In this document: piece by piece, positions 10,420-23,100 of the stretch | Position numbering within the stretch: the first letter of the stretch is position 1 | Layout of the letters: each line of letters starts with the position of its first letter | NCBI GenBank assembly: GCA_001598975.1 | Contig: BBXU01000177.1 | Coordinates: 1-51,260 of the forward strand | DNA from: Parachlorella kessleri | Lineage: Eukaryota > Chlorophyta > Trebouxiophyceae > Chlorellales > Chlorellaceae | DNA length: 51,260 nucleotides | Direction: 5' to 3' | Translations under genes and position numbers: made by a program | The notes under the pieces: model-generated | Seen by the model: only the letters and a program-made list of their open reading frames with translations | What the model was told of the DNA's origin: nothing | Database searches by the model: none

Positions 10420-13400
10420 GCCGCCAGCTCCGTCCCTGCTGCAAGGATGCGCCTCAGCGCACGCTGTGCAGGCGCCAGCACCTCTGGCAGCGCAGCAATG
10501 TCAGCAAACACCTCGGCGCAGCGCTCTATAAGCCGTACCGCCGCAGCCGCTGCTGACGTCTTGAACTCTGGAGAGGTGAAATAGGCTTCGCCGGGGGGCC
10601 CCCTTCCCCTCCCTGCTGCCACTCGCCTCCCCACAGGAACCTGCGCCGCTGCTGGCACAGGCGGTCGCTAGGCCCAGCACCCTCTGCAGCTGCAGCGGTG
10701 GTATGTCCGCTGCCGTGGCCGGCAATGCGCCCGGCAGCCCTTCTATAACAGTGCTGGCAGGTTGCTGTTGCCCTGGCTGCTGGGCCGGGATGCAGAGCCA
10801 CCGTGGCTCCTCCACGGCCGTGCCCTGCGCCGCTGCGAACGCTGTGGCCGGGACCGCGGGATGGGGCAGCACCGTGTCCAGCAGGGACACTGCAAAGGTG
10901 AGGGGCTCCGGCACATACCGGCGCGCCTGCAGGACGGCATGCTGGGGTGCATGGGTCGCTGCAAGCCTGGAACCGACTTCTCTAGCTGTGGAGACTGTGG
11001 CCGCTGCTGACCGTACAAGCAGTACCACCCGGTGGCAGGGTGAACTTAAATACAGAGCTTCTACTTAACGCATTCGGGCTCGGAAGGCAGCAGCACATGC
11101 AAGCAAAACAGACAGTGGCGAACAGCACCCAACCCCACCCACCTGGGCGTGGAGATGCAGGGCCATGGAGGCGGTGTACAGCCCTAGGGCCACTTGGTGG
11201 GGCCTTGCCAGCGGGCACAGCGCCAGGCAGCTACACGCCAACAGGCTGGCAGGCGTGAGCACGGGGTGGCGCTTGTCCGTCACTGGGAAGACGCTGGCCC
11301 AGAGCTTCAGGAGCAGGAGCGCCCGAGGGGCTGGCCACGCTGCGGCGCGCTGCGCTGGGTCGGCTGAGCGCAGCGTCTGCGCCAGGCGCTGCTGCGTGCG
11401 CTGCAGCCGGGCGCGCGCCAGCGTGGCGGCATAGAAAGGCACCTGAGCAAAAGGTCCACAAGCGGTGGGTGGGGTGCTTGCTCGCGCTTGCGGGCCCACC
11501 AACTGCCTTGGCTTACCCAGAAGCAGCACCCTCTGCACCCTTCATGCCACTGCTGGCAGGATCGGCACCAGCTACACTTCACCTGCCTTCACCCATTCTC
11601 ACTCCACCCAGGCTTCAAGTTCTTTCCCGGCCCCTTTGCAACCCTCCGCCCTCCTACCCAGCCGGTTATGCATTGCCACCCTTCAAACACATGGCAACTA
11701 CTCCCTCCCTATTGCTGCCAATGTACAACCCTTACCTGGGGCGTCATCTCTATGAGGTGCGGCACCAGCGCATCCAGGTGCTGCAGCGGCACCTCCCCCG
11801 CCTCCCCCGCCAGGCTGGCAAAGTGCTGCACCAGCACGCCATACAGCAGCTGCAGCTTCTTGCGGTGCTCCGTGGTCAGCTGGGGCGCGTTGTAGGCGCG
11901 GATGCGCTTCACCAGCTCACCCAGTTCGGGGGCGGACAGGCCCTGGGCCATACGCGCAAAGTTCTCGTAGCTGCTTGGCAGCGCGGGCGTGAAGGGCAAG
12001 TCTGCCGATGCGCCCGCAGCCACCTGCGGCCCCTGCTGGGCCGCTGTCATATCAGCTGTTGTTGCTGCTGTTGCTCCTCCTCCTCCGGCTGAGGGCACAA
12101 CCGCTGCCTCCTCCTCCTCCTCCTCCCCCTCCTCTTCGCTATGACTATCGTCCTCCTCCTCGCTGCCTGAGGCGCCCACGCCCTCGCTGCCCTCTGCACG
12201 GCTTGCACGTGACGGCACACATAGGTGCCGTGACCACCCTCCAGCACGGAAACCTTCAGGGCGCAACCTGGCTACCTGGCCCTCATCCCCCCCCCCTTCC
12301 TGTGACGCCCCCCGAGCTCATTCGAGAAGTAGAGACAGATCGAAGCAGCCTGGGCAATCCCCAGCCTGTTCTCCTTAGCCTGGGCAATGAAAGCATTGTC
12401 TGGATCTCGCAAAACACATTTTAAACCACTGCCGTGTGGCGGGGTACTTGCGCCCTTGGGGTGCAGCAGGCACCCACCACTCTGCTGCCTGCCCCCCCGC
12501 TCACGGCCCAAGCCGGCCCAGGTACTGCGTACCTTCACCCTCAGACCCTTCCTCCTCCTCCTCCCCGGCCTCCCCCTCCTCCACTCCTGGCTCCTCCGCC
12601 TCCCCCGCAGGCGGCGCCTGGATGCCATACTTGGCGAGCAGGCGGGCGGAGGCCTCCCGGAAGGACTCTTGCAGCGGGTGGTCGCCCGCCGCCCGCTTCT
12701 GGCGCCTGTGCTCCAATGCCGACACGCCGTCTGGAGCCTCCTCATCACTCCCCTCGTCCTCTGCAGCAACCCAGAACACAGGGTAAGGAAGGGGCCTGCC
12801 AGTGTGGGTCTCGGCGCCCCGCTGTGGGGCCAGCTTGGCAAAATCCAAGTGGTGGAGAACCAAATCCACTGTAACCTCACCAGGTCTGTGGAGCACCCCC
12901 CTGGGACGGCAGTCACGTCCCCGACAACCTCAGCCAATTCCGTTGCCACCGGCAACAGCTAGAAACACCGCCTCCGCCCCTGCTGCAATGGCTTAGGTTT
13001 AGCGAATTAGGCTACCCAGTTGGTGACAGGGCTCAACTAAGACCCCTGTAACACCCACCTTCGTCCTGGCTGCCTCCCTCCTCCCCATCATCTCCTTCAT
13101 CGTCAGAAGTCAAATCGCCGTCCATGGCATCGCCAGACTCCAGGTCCCGCTTTGCACGCCGTGCCGCGCGCTGTGCCTGCCGCGCACGCCGCGCCGCGTA
13201 GCCGCCGCTGGGGGCTGCGCTGTCGCCCAGCGGCCCCTCGCCGTCCTCGCCCTCAAACTCGTCCTCCTCTTCGCCCGTCTCACCCTGTGTGGCAAAAGCC
13301 CAGCAGTATTTATAAACAATGAAGTGTTTCAAAACACCAGCTGCACAACCTCCAATAGCATCATCATTACACATCAACCTTCACAGCCGATAAAGGCAGC

Positions 13401-16400
13401 TCCATCTCTGGCTAGCTGTGTACACCTGGCACCTCGCCATCCTTGCAGGCGACCTAGCCCCCAGGCAGCCAGCCTCCAGGCAGCGGTCATAGATCGGAAC
13501 CAGAGTCGCTGGGCCGGCCTTGGCCCCATCATGCGAGCCAGTACCTGCATGCGCCGCTGGCGCTGCGCCTCCAGCCTCTCAAGGCGCCCCCGCTCCAGCT
13601 CAGCCAACTCCTCAGCTGCACTTGCAGGAAAGAAATGAAATGATCATGTGTACCGGCCGGCCGCTTGATGAATAGCAAGCAGCCCCCGGCCATGGGTTGC
13701 CCGCTGTTAGCCAAACCCATGCAAGGGCAGAGCGGAAGGTAGGTAGCACGACTACATCGGACTGCCAGCCTGGAGCTGCTGGCCAGGCTGGCTAGCCACT
13801 CAATTCAACTCCCACCCGCACCTGTGAGGGTGCGGTCGCCGGGCTGGGCCTTGGCCTCAAACACCAACTCCCTCGTCATCATGTCAAACCGCTGGTCATC
13901 CGTGTTGTCGGCCTTGAGGGAGCTGCAGCAGGAGAGGAGCCAGCGGGCCACAGTGGGGTGAATGGATACACCCCCCACGGTGTGGGGTGCAGGGCCATGG
14001 CCTCCTCGCAGAGGGCCCCCAACCAGTGGGGGATTGCAGCGGGGTTGGCAAAGGGGAGGGCGTGACTCCAGGTGGCCTGGCACCCAGCCGAAACGGGGTG
14101 CTGTAGATCCAGTCTAGCACCCAGCTTGTACATCATCAGGCCTGGCACCACCCACATGATGGGGGTTGGTAGCCACTCCATCATGCCTCGTGGCACCAAC
14201 CCAGCCGACAGTTTCAGCACTGCCTGCCGTGGCCGACGAGGCCCACGCTTCCTCCCCAGCTGCACCCCCCCTCCCCTGGGCCCCGCCCCACCCCACCCCC
14301 GGGCACTTCCCGCCACCAAATGCTGCCATTGCGTGAAGCCGCGCCAGCAATCGACACCTCCCGCCCCCACCCGCCCAGCTCGCTCACATCTTGGCGCCCT
14401 TGGGCCGCATGAGTGCCCGCAGCGCCGGGTCCCCCAGCAGGCGCCTGAATGCCTCATCAAGGCGCTCAGTCTCCGCCACGTCCTCCTCCTTCTGCTGCAC
14501 ACGCTGCGCTTTGGCCGCCTTGCTCTTAGCGATGATCTCCTCCATCACCTGCGCGGGGTTCGCAAGTTGCCCGCGGCCGTGAGCTTTGCACAGAGGAAAT
14601 AAAAGAGAAGAGAAATGGGATGAAACAAACCTGAACCGGCACGAGCCAAGCCAGCACAAAACCTGCACCCAGGAGCCCGCGGGTCCATGCAGGCACCGCC
14701 AGCAGAAGCCAAGCACAGAGTGAAGCGAGCAGGACAGCCTATGTTTATGCTACATAACTGGGACGAGCTGCACCAAGGCCGGCTTGCAGTAGCCCCACTG
14801 AAACCCAGCACCCACGCTTCTGTGGTTGGGGTGTGCAATGGCACCAGGATGCTGTACCCACGCACACCCCACGGAAAGCCATCCCCACGCACCTCTTTCT
14901 TGCTCTTCTTTGCTGGCGGCTGTCCGTCCTCCTCGTCCCCGCCGCCCTCCTCCCTCTCGCCCACCGTACCAGCCCGAGCGGCCTTTTTCTCAAACAGACC
15001 TCCGCCAAAGTGGAAGTCCCTCACCAGATCCTCCCCCAGGGCACCGCCATCCTCATCTGAACCCCAGCCCTGGACGCCAAAGAAAGACAGAACAACAGGT
15101 AGCTTACTTGAGGCCTCAGTAAGGCAAGGCTGGCAGGGACCCAGGCCAGTTGGGAGCCCTTGGGCTGGTGCACCAGTCAGGGATGGACTGGCAGCTGTAG
15201 AAAGGGAGGCTTCTGTGAAGGTGCCATGCGCCACAGCTGCAGTCCATGCCCCTGGTCTACTAGCAAACTCCTTGCAGCCATAGGGGCATGCCGGCGACAC
15301 CCTGCATGGGTGGCAGCGTAAATTTTGCGCCCGCACGGTCAAGCGGAGCAGCACTCCAGTGAGCACCGCGGGCACAGCGGGCGGGGCTGCCCTCACCTCC
15401 CCCACATCATTCATCTCAGCCAGCGACCTGCCCAAGTGGGTGAGCTGCTCCTCAGGCACCCCATCCTCCCCTTCGTCCGGCAGCGCAAATTTGCTGCCTG
15501 CACAGCACGGGAGGGTTATGGGGAGGACCTCTCGAGTGCACTGTTATTTTTGGTGCCTTGCCACCTGCCAGGGTGACGAGTCGCAGCTGCAGCAGAGCCA
15601 TTGCAGGGCGCGACCTGCTGGTGCCGCTGCTGGGGGTACAATGTCTGCTCAGCTCAACAAGGCAGGCTGTCACGTCAGGCGCCAGTGGCTTGAATAGCAC
15701 AGCACTCATCAAATGGGCCAGAGTAGCTGGCACGGCAGGCCTGTTGCTCTGGCCGCTAGCCTTTGCCAGGGGCCTGGAAGCCGGTATGGTTGCAACAAGT
15801 TTCCCCATGGTGCCGACAGCCTCCGAGCACCTCGAAACCTACCTCCGCTTGGCAGGCAACTAATGTGCTGCCAACTAGGCCACACACTTCGCTGGTGCAA
15901 GCCTCAACAGGTCTTCATAACGCACAACACGACTGCCCGCACCTGCCAGCTCCTTGAGTCGCTGCTTCTGGAAGCGCAGTATTGCCTTCTCGTCAGCAGT
16001 GAGGCTTTCATCGTCCTCTGCAGTGTTGTGTTACTAGCAGGACTGCTTCAGCTTCCAGGCTACCCCCTCAACAATATTTATACTGCTTGCCACCACACTC
16101 CAGGCCTACGAGCCCCCTTGCAGGGGCTTCACTTACGAAGGACCAACGCAAACCATAGGCATAGCATGCCCGCTTCTGCATAGTCAGTTGTGACGCCACT
16201 GTGCCAGTCCTGGCGTCTATGGGGACCAGGGAGTTCTCAATGAGGAGCTGGCTACTGTAGCTAGTGTAGTATGGAGTGCGCTCCCCTAACCACTTGTCTG
16301 TCCCACCTCCAAAGCGTCTGTCGATGAAGGCATTTGACTTGCGGAGCTGCTTGTACTCCACGAGCAACGTGTTTTTCCGCTGCAGGACGCATGCAGTGCT

Positions 16401-16651
16401 GGCACGGTTCAGCCCGGCCATGGGTGCATGCATGGAGAGCTTTTGTGGGGATTGCTGCGTTGCGTGATGCATGAAGAGCTTACCTTTTCAGTTGCAGCAG
16501 TTCTGAGGCGAGACACATTGCGCACATCGCCCTTGACTTTCCTCCCCAACACGTCAAATCGTTTCTTGTTAGACAACCTTTCAAAAAGGTTAGGAAGAGC
16601 CCCCTTCTTCTCAAAAGCCGGCTTCTGAGCCCTCTGGCGCTTCTTTGCCAT
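9092..16651 (-). CDS. NOP14: Nucleolar protein 14 (NOP14/UTP2), small-subunit processome factor
   Basis: NOP14 acts in the nucleolus in 18S rRNA maturation and 40S subunit assembly, as part of the small-subunit processome. The family pattern is clear from end to end. The start MAKKRQ is followed by FDVLGRKVKGDV. Then come LLVEYKQLRKSNAFIDRRFG, LTADEKAILRFQKQR, VMEEIIAKSK, an acidic middle and the C-terminal YATGKDYDPDRERAERRR with IRELRKD-like residues. Resolved exons, 5' to 3' on the minus strand: 16651-16484, 16379-16307, 16017-15943, 15497-15397, 15069-14893, 14548-14388, 13922-13822, 13615-13545, 13284-13059, 12760-12533, 12193-11736 and 11442-11139, then one starting at 10985, one ending at 10081, 9751-9598 and 9178-9092. 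The junctions between about 10560 and 10700 are unresolved. A run of 15 Gln lies in the C-terminal half. The start is the first ATG, since the codon upstream is TTG. Confidence 0.93.
10374..10418. repeat. (CTG)15 microsatellite inside NOP14 coding sequence
   Basis: Fifteen uninterrupted CTG units on the plus strand read as 15 glutamine (CAG) codons in NOP14. A second, shorter run of about six Gln codons follows near 10310-10330. Such pure tracts vary readily in length. Confidence 0.9.
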
Positions 16652-16873
16652 GACGGGCAATGTGTAAGTCAGGAGTTAGAAATTGTGCGTGCCTGTCACT
16701 TAAGTGGTCCAGCAGTTGTCCAGGAAACACTAGGAGGCCACCTCACGCCACGCTGTCACCGTGCTACTGCATGAGCTTAAGTGTAACCATCAGTCACGGA
16801 CTGAGGCATGACTATGCTATTGCGATCTAAATATAGGTAAATATATCATATATCCCACAACAGACCCGCTGCC
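16652..16873. promoter_or_regulatory. Divergent promoter between NOP14 and a plastid-targeted protein gene
   Basis: Only 222 bp separate the two start codons, which face away from each other, so both promoters and both 5' untranslated regions must share this interval. It contains an AT-rich patch near 16830-16858 (AAATATAGGTAAATATATCA), unlike the GC-rich surroundings. Shared regulation is an inference. Confidence 0.55.
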
Positions 16874-19294
16874 ATGCAGCCTACACAGTGCAGCAGCTGG
16901 CGCTTGCACGTGCTACATCAGCGCTCTTTTAAGGTGCAAGCACGGAAATCATGTGCTGCATTCCGCCACCGCGTGTCTGCCCAAGCTGGGGAACCGTCGA
17001 GGTGGCAGCCCCTTGTGCCTATTGGGCAGACAGCAGCGCTTGCTGCCTCCCTACACCTTGCATTGACAGCAGGCCCCACCCTTGCAAGGTGAGCACTTGC
17101 TCTGCAGACCCATACTCCTGACTCTCAGCATGGTGCTTCATGGACCAAGTTGCTCTTTTGGCATGTGTTTCAGGGAGCCTGCGGGAGTGGTGCCCCTGAG
17201 GAGAGCCGTGGTGGAGGAGCTGTTGGTTCAGCAACTAACAGAGAGGTCAGTACCCTGCCTTGATCTGCCTCCCAAAGCTTGCTGCGATAGTTAGCCAGGC
17301 TGCTGCACACATCCAAGACCAAATCACCTTGCTGGAACCTGAGCCGCCATCTCTGCGCTGCTGTGCCCTGCAGGGTTCGGCAACTGTCAGACTCTGAGCT
17401 GGCGATTGCACTGGAGCAGGTCTACTCTGGGCAGAAGCAGTTCCCAGCAGAGTTACTGCAGCAGCAGCAGCAGCCTGCCTTGCAGTTCGGGGCAGGCAGT
17501 GCAGCCACTACCAGTAGCACTGCTGCGCCACCTACCCCGCCAAGTCAAGAGCTGGTGCCGCCCATGCCCAGCCCACCGCCTGGCCCACTAGACTTCTTGC
17601 AGAAACCTTTCTCCGTTTGGCCAAGCTTACAGCAGCCAGAAGCTCAGCAGCAGCAGCAAGCAGCTGAGGCCAGTGGCCCCCACGGCCCTCAGTCGCTGCA
17701 GGGCGCCAGCCCTGGGAGCAGCAGCACCAAGTTGGGAAGCGACGCGCCCGCAGAGCAGGGTGTGGTGGCTGCCCTGCCTACACCGGAACCAAAGCCTACG
17801 GGGGTATCCACGGCTGGCAAGGATGGGCAGCAGGCAGAGGAAGTCGACCTGACGCAGCAGCTGTTTGAGCGCTTCGCCCAACTAGCAGAGCAGCAGAAGC
17901 AAGCAGGGCAGCAAGCGGGAGCCAGTAGCACGCCTATCCCAGTCGATGCTGGCGGCCGAGCTGCTGGCACTGGCAATAGCGGGCCGTCAGGGCTGGCAGG
18001 AACCTCTCCCTTACCCCAGTTGGAGGCTGTATTGGGCAGCCTGGGCACCTGGCTGGGCAGCCCCTTTGCTCAGGTGCTGTTGCCTAGGCTTGTTGGCGGC
18101 ACGGTGCTCGTTGTGCTGGGCCTTAGCCAGCTCAGCAAGCTGCTGTCTTGGGTGGCCGGCAGCCCTTCTGAGCAGCAAGAAGCAGGAGCAGCAGCTCAGG
18201 GTGCCATGGAGGAGGAGGGCGAGGAGGAGGGCGAGGGGCCCGCCATGCCACCCACAGCAGCAGCAGCACCGCCAGCAGGACCCGCAGCACCCGCACCGGC
18301 AGCAGCACCAACAACAGAAGAGCAGCCGAGGTCTACCAAGCAGCCTTCCTGGGCTAGCTGGCTCCCCCTTGGAGGGAAGATAGCGGGCGCTGGAACGGCT
18401 GCGCCAGCGTCAGCGTCAGCGGCAACCTCCTCTGGCGCGCGCGCTAGTGATCGAACTGCACCGCCTGCGGTGGCCCAGGAGCAGCCTGAGCAGGGACAGG
18501 AGCCGCAGCCTGGCAGCAGTGCAGTGCCCCAGCAGCCACCCTCAGGTGTGGTGTGGGTTCGAAAAGAGGCCAGCCCTGGCGGCCAACAGCCACAGGCAGC
18601 AGGTAACCAGTTGCCACCACCTCCTCCCACGTTGCCTAATGGGTCGAACGGCGGGCCCGCCGGTGCATTCGCAGCAGCCACACAGCCGACGGTTGCAGCC
18701 GGCATGCCGGCTGGTGGCCCCATCCTGTGGCAGCGGCAGACTGAGAGTGCCCCCGCCACACCTGCTGAGGAGAGCAACAGCTTTTCAGGCCCACCTGTGG
18801 ATTTGGATGGAGGCAGCGCAATCTCTACAGGGCCACAGCACCCCTCTTGGCCAGCGGCAGCAGCGGAGGGCGAGGCAGGTAGTTGGCTGACAATGGGAGA
18901 GCAGGGGGACCAGGTGGCGCCTAGCGGCCACAGCAGCCTGAGGGATGTGGATCTATGGAGCCTCCCTTTGGAGGAGCTTCGTGTCCTTAAGGCTGATGAC
19001 TGGTTGTCGGCGCAAGACTCGGCCCTCAGGCGCGCCCTTGAAACCCAGCCTGCTGCCGCTGTCGCTGTGCCTAGCACTGCAGCAGCCGGTGCTGCCATGG
19101 CAAGGCCCAGTGGTGTGTCTGCTGCATCGCCTGGCGCATACAGCAGGAGCTCGCTTGTGCCGCCGCAGCGTGGTGGGGCAGGGGGGCAGGGTCTGCCGTC
19201 CAGACGGCATCACAGCTTGCTAGACAACGCTGAGCCAGCAGACTTCGCTAGGCTGGTACCTCCCCCGCGGCAGTCTAACGGTCAGGGGAACTGA
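16874..19294 (+). CDS. Probable plastid-targeted, low-complexity protein with one hydrophobic segment
   Basis: I do not recognise the family. Three exons close exactly: 16874-17088, 17174-17245 and 17374-19294 (TGA), giving 735 residues. The N-terminus is rich in Ser, Arg, Gln and Ala with almost no acidic residues for about 45 positions, as in a chloroplast transit peptide. A short, possibly folded segment follows (VPLRRAVVEELLVQQLTERV and SDSELAIALEQVYSGQKQFP). Most of the protein is Gln/Ala/Pro/Ser/Gly-rich and looks disordered. One hydrophobic stretch near 18040-18150 (FAQVLLPRLVGGTVLVVLGL) may span or bind a membrane. A second ordered-looking patch near the C-terminus reads DLWSLPLEELRVLKADDW. 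A thylakoid or envelope location is a guess from these features. The gene diverges from NOP14. Confidence 0.75.
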
Positions 19295-20143
19295 CAGTGT
19301 TGGATTTGTACTTGGCATAGCGTAGGGCGAGTGCAGTGCAGATACATGAGGTTGACGTTGTTTTTGCGCCAGAACTTGCAGGGTTTGCCAGCGGACAACT
19401 TGATAGTTGCCTGAGGAACTGCATAATCGCACATACAGCTTGTCTGGGCATTTCAAGGACAGGTGTTCTGCTTCCTTCCTGTGATGCAGTTGAGCCTAAG
19501 TGGCTAGCTTCCCTTTACGGGGGTATGGCAGCTATTTTTGGTATCGGGGTTCCCAGCCGTTTGAGTATGTATTCTGTGTCTGGTAGACCTGTTACCTGGC
19601 AAAAGCTGGTACTGGTCACGATACAAACATCCCAGTGCCACAGGTTGCTGGTGCGGAAAGCTCCGTAGCAGGTGCGGACATTTCTCTGCAATAGAGGCTG
19701 GCGTCTGTCGGCTGCAACATCAGTGGATGATGATCAGCATGAGCTTGCACCAAACCCTACCCCTACCAGCAGCAAAATCAGCTTTCAATACTATAGGTCT
19801 CGGCATACCGCAATTGAGGTGTCTGCATACCGCGGACATGCTGTAGCATTCACACCGTACGGCAGTACATTCAGCACAAAGCCAGTGTGACGAGACATTG
19901 GCACCCCGGCCTATAGGGAAGAGCGGTGCATTTGAACCATTCAGAGGCCGACTCGTTAGCTGGCTTATCCAGTCCACTGCGCACTCAGACCTACTGCTTT
20001 CTGCGCTCGCACCAGCGGTATCAGTTCCAAACAGGCGCATTGTGGGCTTCCTATCGCCCTGAGGGGCTGCGGAAGGCAGCCAGACCCCAGCGTTTGTGGA
20101 TAGTCTTGCCTACGAATGCGCCAGTAGCTGGAGCCTGGCGTGA
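19295..20143 (+). other. Intergenic region before the response regulator gene
   Basis: Contains the 3' untranslated region of the preceding gene and the promoter and leader of the next. I found no spliceable coding frame, no family repeat and no TGTAA in the first 600 bases. Confidence 0.4.
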
Positions 20144-23100
20144 ATGAGTGAAGGCTCTGGCCAGGCATCAAAACATGATGCTGGATCGACCGGAGGCTTC
20201 AGCGGGGCACCCTCGGATGTTTTCTCGCCAGCGGGCCTCAAGGTGTGGGAGTGAGGTGACTCACTGTGAAAAGTGCTCTAAGCCACGCAGCCTGCCCAGC
20301 AAGGGACACAGCCTTTCACTATATGCTGCACTCTTGCATGCCAGAGCTTTTCTGGCTGCTTGTTTGGGTGGCCACAAGCTGGCTGGCTACCTTGGACCGC
20401 CAGCAGCGGTAACAGCAGCCGGCAAGCAGACGCACAGTTGCAACATTATGAGGGGGCCCTTCTCCTTGTGAGCCTGGCTCGGTGGCACGTGTCAGGGCAG
20501 AAGCTGTGGCTGTGCAGGTGCTGGTTGTGGACGACGACCTGATGTGCCTGAAAGTGGTGTCGGCCATGCTGCAGAGATGTAGCTATGAAGGTAGGGTGAA
20601 CAAGCGTTTGCAAAGTCTGGCGTTCAGGACTTCACGGCTACTCTGGCCCTGACAACAGGGGAATGGAAGGCAGCCCGTTAGCTGCGACCACTGCGTCGGT
20701 GAACGGTGCAATACTCTGAAAGGTCGTCCTGCTGCTGGGGTGCAGTCACCACTTGCAGCAATGGTGCTGAAGCGCTGGCCATGCTGCGGGAAAGAAACGA
20801 GGACGGTGCAGACCAGTTTGACCTGGTGTTGTCGGATGTCTATATGCCAGGTGGGTTAGTTCTTTGCTTGTTGTGCCGTGCTGCAGTTCTACTTGATACA
20901 AGGCAGCTGGCCCAGCTTCCAAGCTTTGCTGCCCTCAGGGCCTCCACTAGCACTTCTGCCTTTTAACCTTTGTGGCACACGTGGTGTTGGTGCGTGTCAT
21001 TTCTCAAGGGTGGACGATGCGTGGCGAAGCCTGGTGGAGCTAAAGCACACCGTGCCAGCCGGCTGGCAGCTCCTGGTGGTCAGTTGGGGGTGAGCTGGTG
21101 GCACAACTGGGGACTGACTTGGAGTGTATGGCTTCTGTGTGTAGATATGGATGGCTTCAAGCTCTTGGAGCACATTGGGCTGGAGCTGGACCTCCCTGTC
21201 ATCAGTGAGTGTTGTCGCCCTTGCTGGGGGTTTCTGACCGCGCCTGCTGCCCTAATGTGTTGCTACTGCGAACGCCTCACTTGTGACAAGGCTGGGAGGG
21301 TGGGCGGTAGTGAGTGAGCCTAAGAACACCTGTGAGAAGGGCGGGCGACGGCCGAAGCGGCACAGCAGGGAGCTGACGAGATCGGGCATCCGATGCTGCA
21401 GCTCCTGGCACACTTGTGGCTTGCAAGCATGCCTGTTCTGGGTGGTGGCGAGTGGGGCAGGTGCTTGGCCTGTTAGTCAAAGAGGTGCAGCAGGTGCACA
21501 GGGCGGCGTCATGTGGGCCCCCCTGCCAACGCTCCGCCTGGTTTGCAGTGATGTCCTCCAACGGCGACACCAACGTTGTCCTGCGGGGCGTGACCCATGG
21601 CGCGGTGGACTTCCTCATCAAGCCGGTGCGCATCGAGGAGCTTCGAAACGTGTGGCAACATGTGGTGCGGCGGCGAAGCATGGCGCTAGCACGGCACACA
21701 GATGAGGGCGGGGGCTCGGACGATGACTCGCAGGTTGGTTGGTTGGTTACATATATGCCCTTCCTCCATATGTTGTGAACGACCTATGCAGCGTGGAAAG
21801 GTGGGGTGGGGACTCGCTGCAGTGCTGCCAGGTCTCTGGGACGCCATTTGGAGCTATGGTCTTTGTTCCGAGAGTTGCAAGTGTGGTTAGACAGTGTAAG
21901 GCTACTCCCAATGAGAGCTTGCTTCCATGGCCCTGGAGGGTGGGTTGAGACGCGGCTCGGGGCTGCAGTCATGCTAGAAAGGACTCAGTTGGTTTGCCAT
22001 GCGGTTTGAGTGCTGGCACAGCTGCCCCTGCCTGGCGCCCGCGTCCGCAGGTCAGCTGCAGCTGCTGCAGCAGCCCACTGGAGATTTGTGGTGTGACAGT
22101 GTGCTGGAGAAGGGGTTATACTGTGGTTGCATGGATGGAAGGTCACTGGGAGGAGGGTCTGCAATGGGCCACCATAGAATGGCAGCAGTGATTTCTTCTT
22201 GCAAGCTGGCCAAGCCTGCAATCGTATGCCAGCCACCCTGACACACAGTATCCCTCTGCGTGCCGCTTGGTCGCAGCAGCGGCACGGCACCAAACGGAAG
22301 GAGTCTGACTCTGCCAACAACAACCACTCTGTGGGCCAGGGCGGCACCGAGCAGAATGGGTCCAAGAAGCCGCGGGTGGTGTGGTCGGTGGAGATGCACC
22401 AGCAGGTGGGTGGCCTTGGGAGCATGGCACGCTGGCCCTGTGGCATGGCACGCCGGCCTTGCAGCCCTGCACTTGTGACTGAAACCCCAGTGGGCCAGCC
22501 TGGCAGGCAGGACGGAGGGGTTGGTATGAGCCTGAGGCCTCGTTGGACACCAGCAAAGCACAGACGAGTCTGTACCGTAGCGAGTGCTGTATGCCCAGGT
22601 TAGCTGACCCGCAAAGGCACTCACTCCCTGCAGCCGCAAGCGATATGATGTCCGGTTGCAGCTGCTCTGTGGGTGGTGGTCCGCCAAGGGGTGCAGGGTT
22701 GAGTGGGAGATGAGCACATTGTGGTCACCACAGCAGCACACGCACACATGCATGGGTCTGGCAGCCCCATTTGCGCCTCACTTACCTGGTGCCCAATCAT
22801 GTGCCCTTCCTGGGTTCCCTTCGCCTGCAGTTTGTGAATGCCGTCAACACCTTGGGCATCGATAAAGCAGTGCCCAAGCGCATCCTCGATCTCATGAACG
22901 TGGAAGGCCTTACACGGGAGAACGTAGCAAGCCACCTGCAGGTGCGGTTGGGGTTAGTGCTGGGTTTGTACATAAGAGCGTCTGGCCGGTGCACTTGTTT
23001 TGTGCAGCATGCAGCCGTCTTTGCACTGGATAATGGCAGGGTGTGCTGCGAGTAAATAAACATAAAGACTACTACGCCCCTTTTGTTAGCCAGTGTATCT

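Noticed and set aside
14545..15459. 304-codon minus-strand frame spanning several NOP14 introns
   Set aside because: It reads through splice sites. The NOP14 exons within it close in phase and match the family, while the intervening residues do not.
17689..19213. Long minus-strand frames (up to 300 codons) opposite the plastid-protein exon
   Set aside because: These are shadows of the GC-rich Gln/Ala coding strand. The plus-strand model has transit peptide, phased exons and ordered islands.
22030..22090. Extra exon in the response regulator after an acceptor near 22050
   Set aside because: The exons at 21549-21733 and 22277-22405 already join in phase 0, and the segment has no good donor in a compatible phase.
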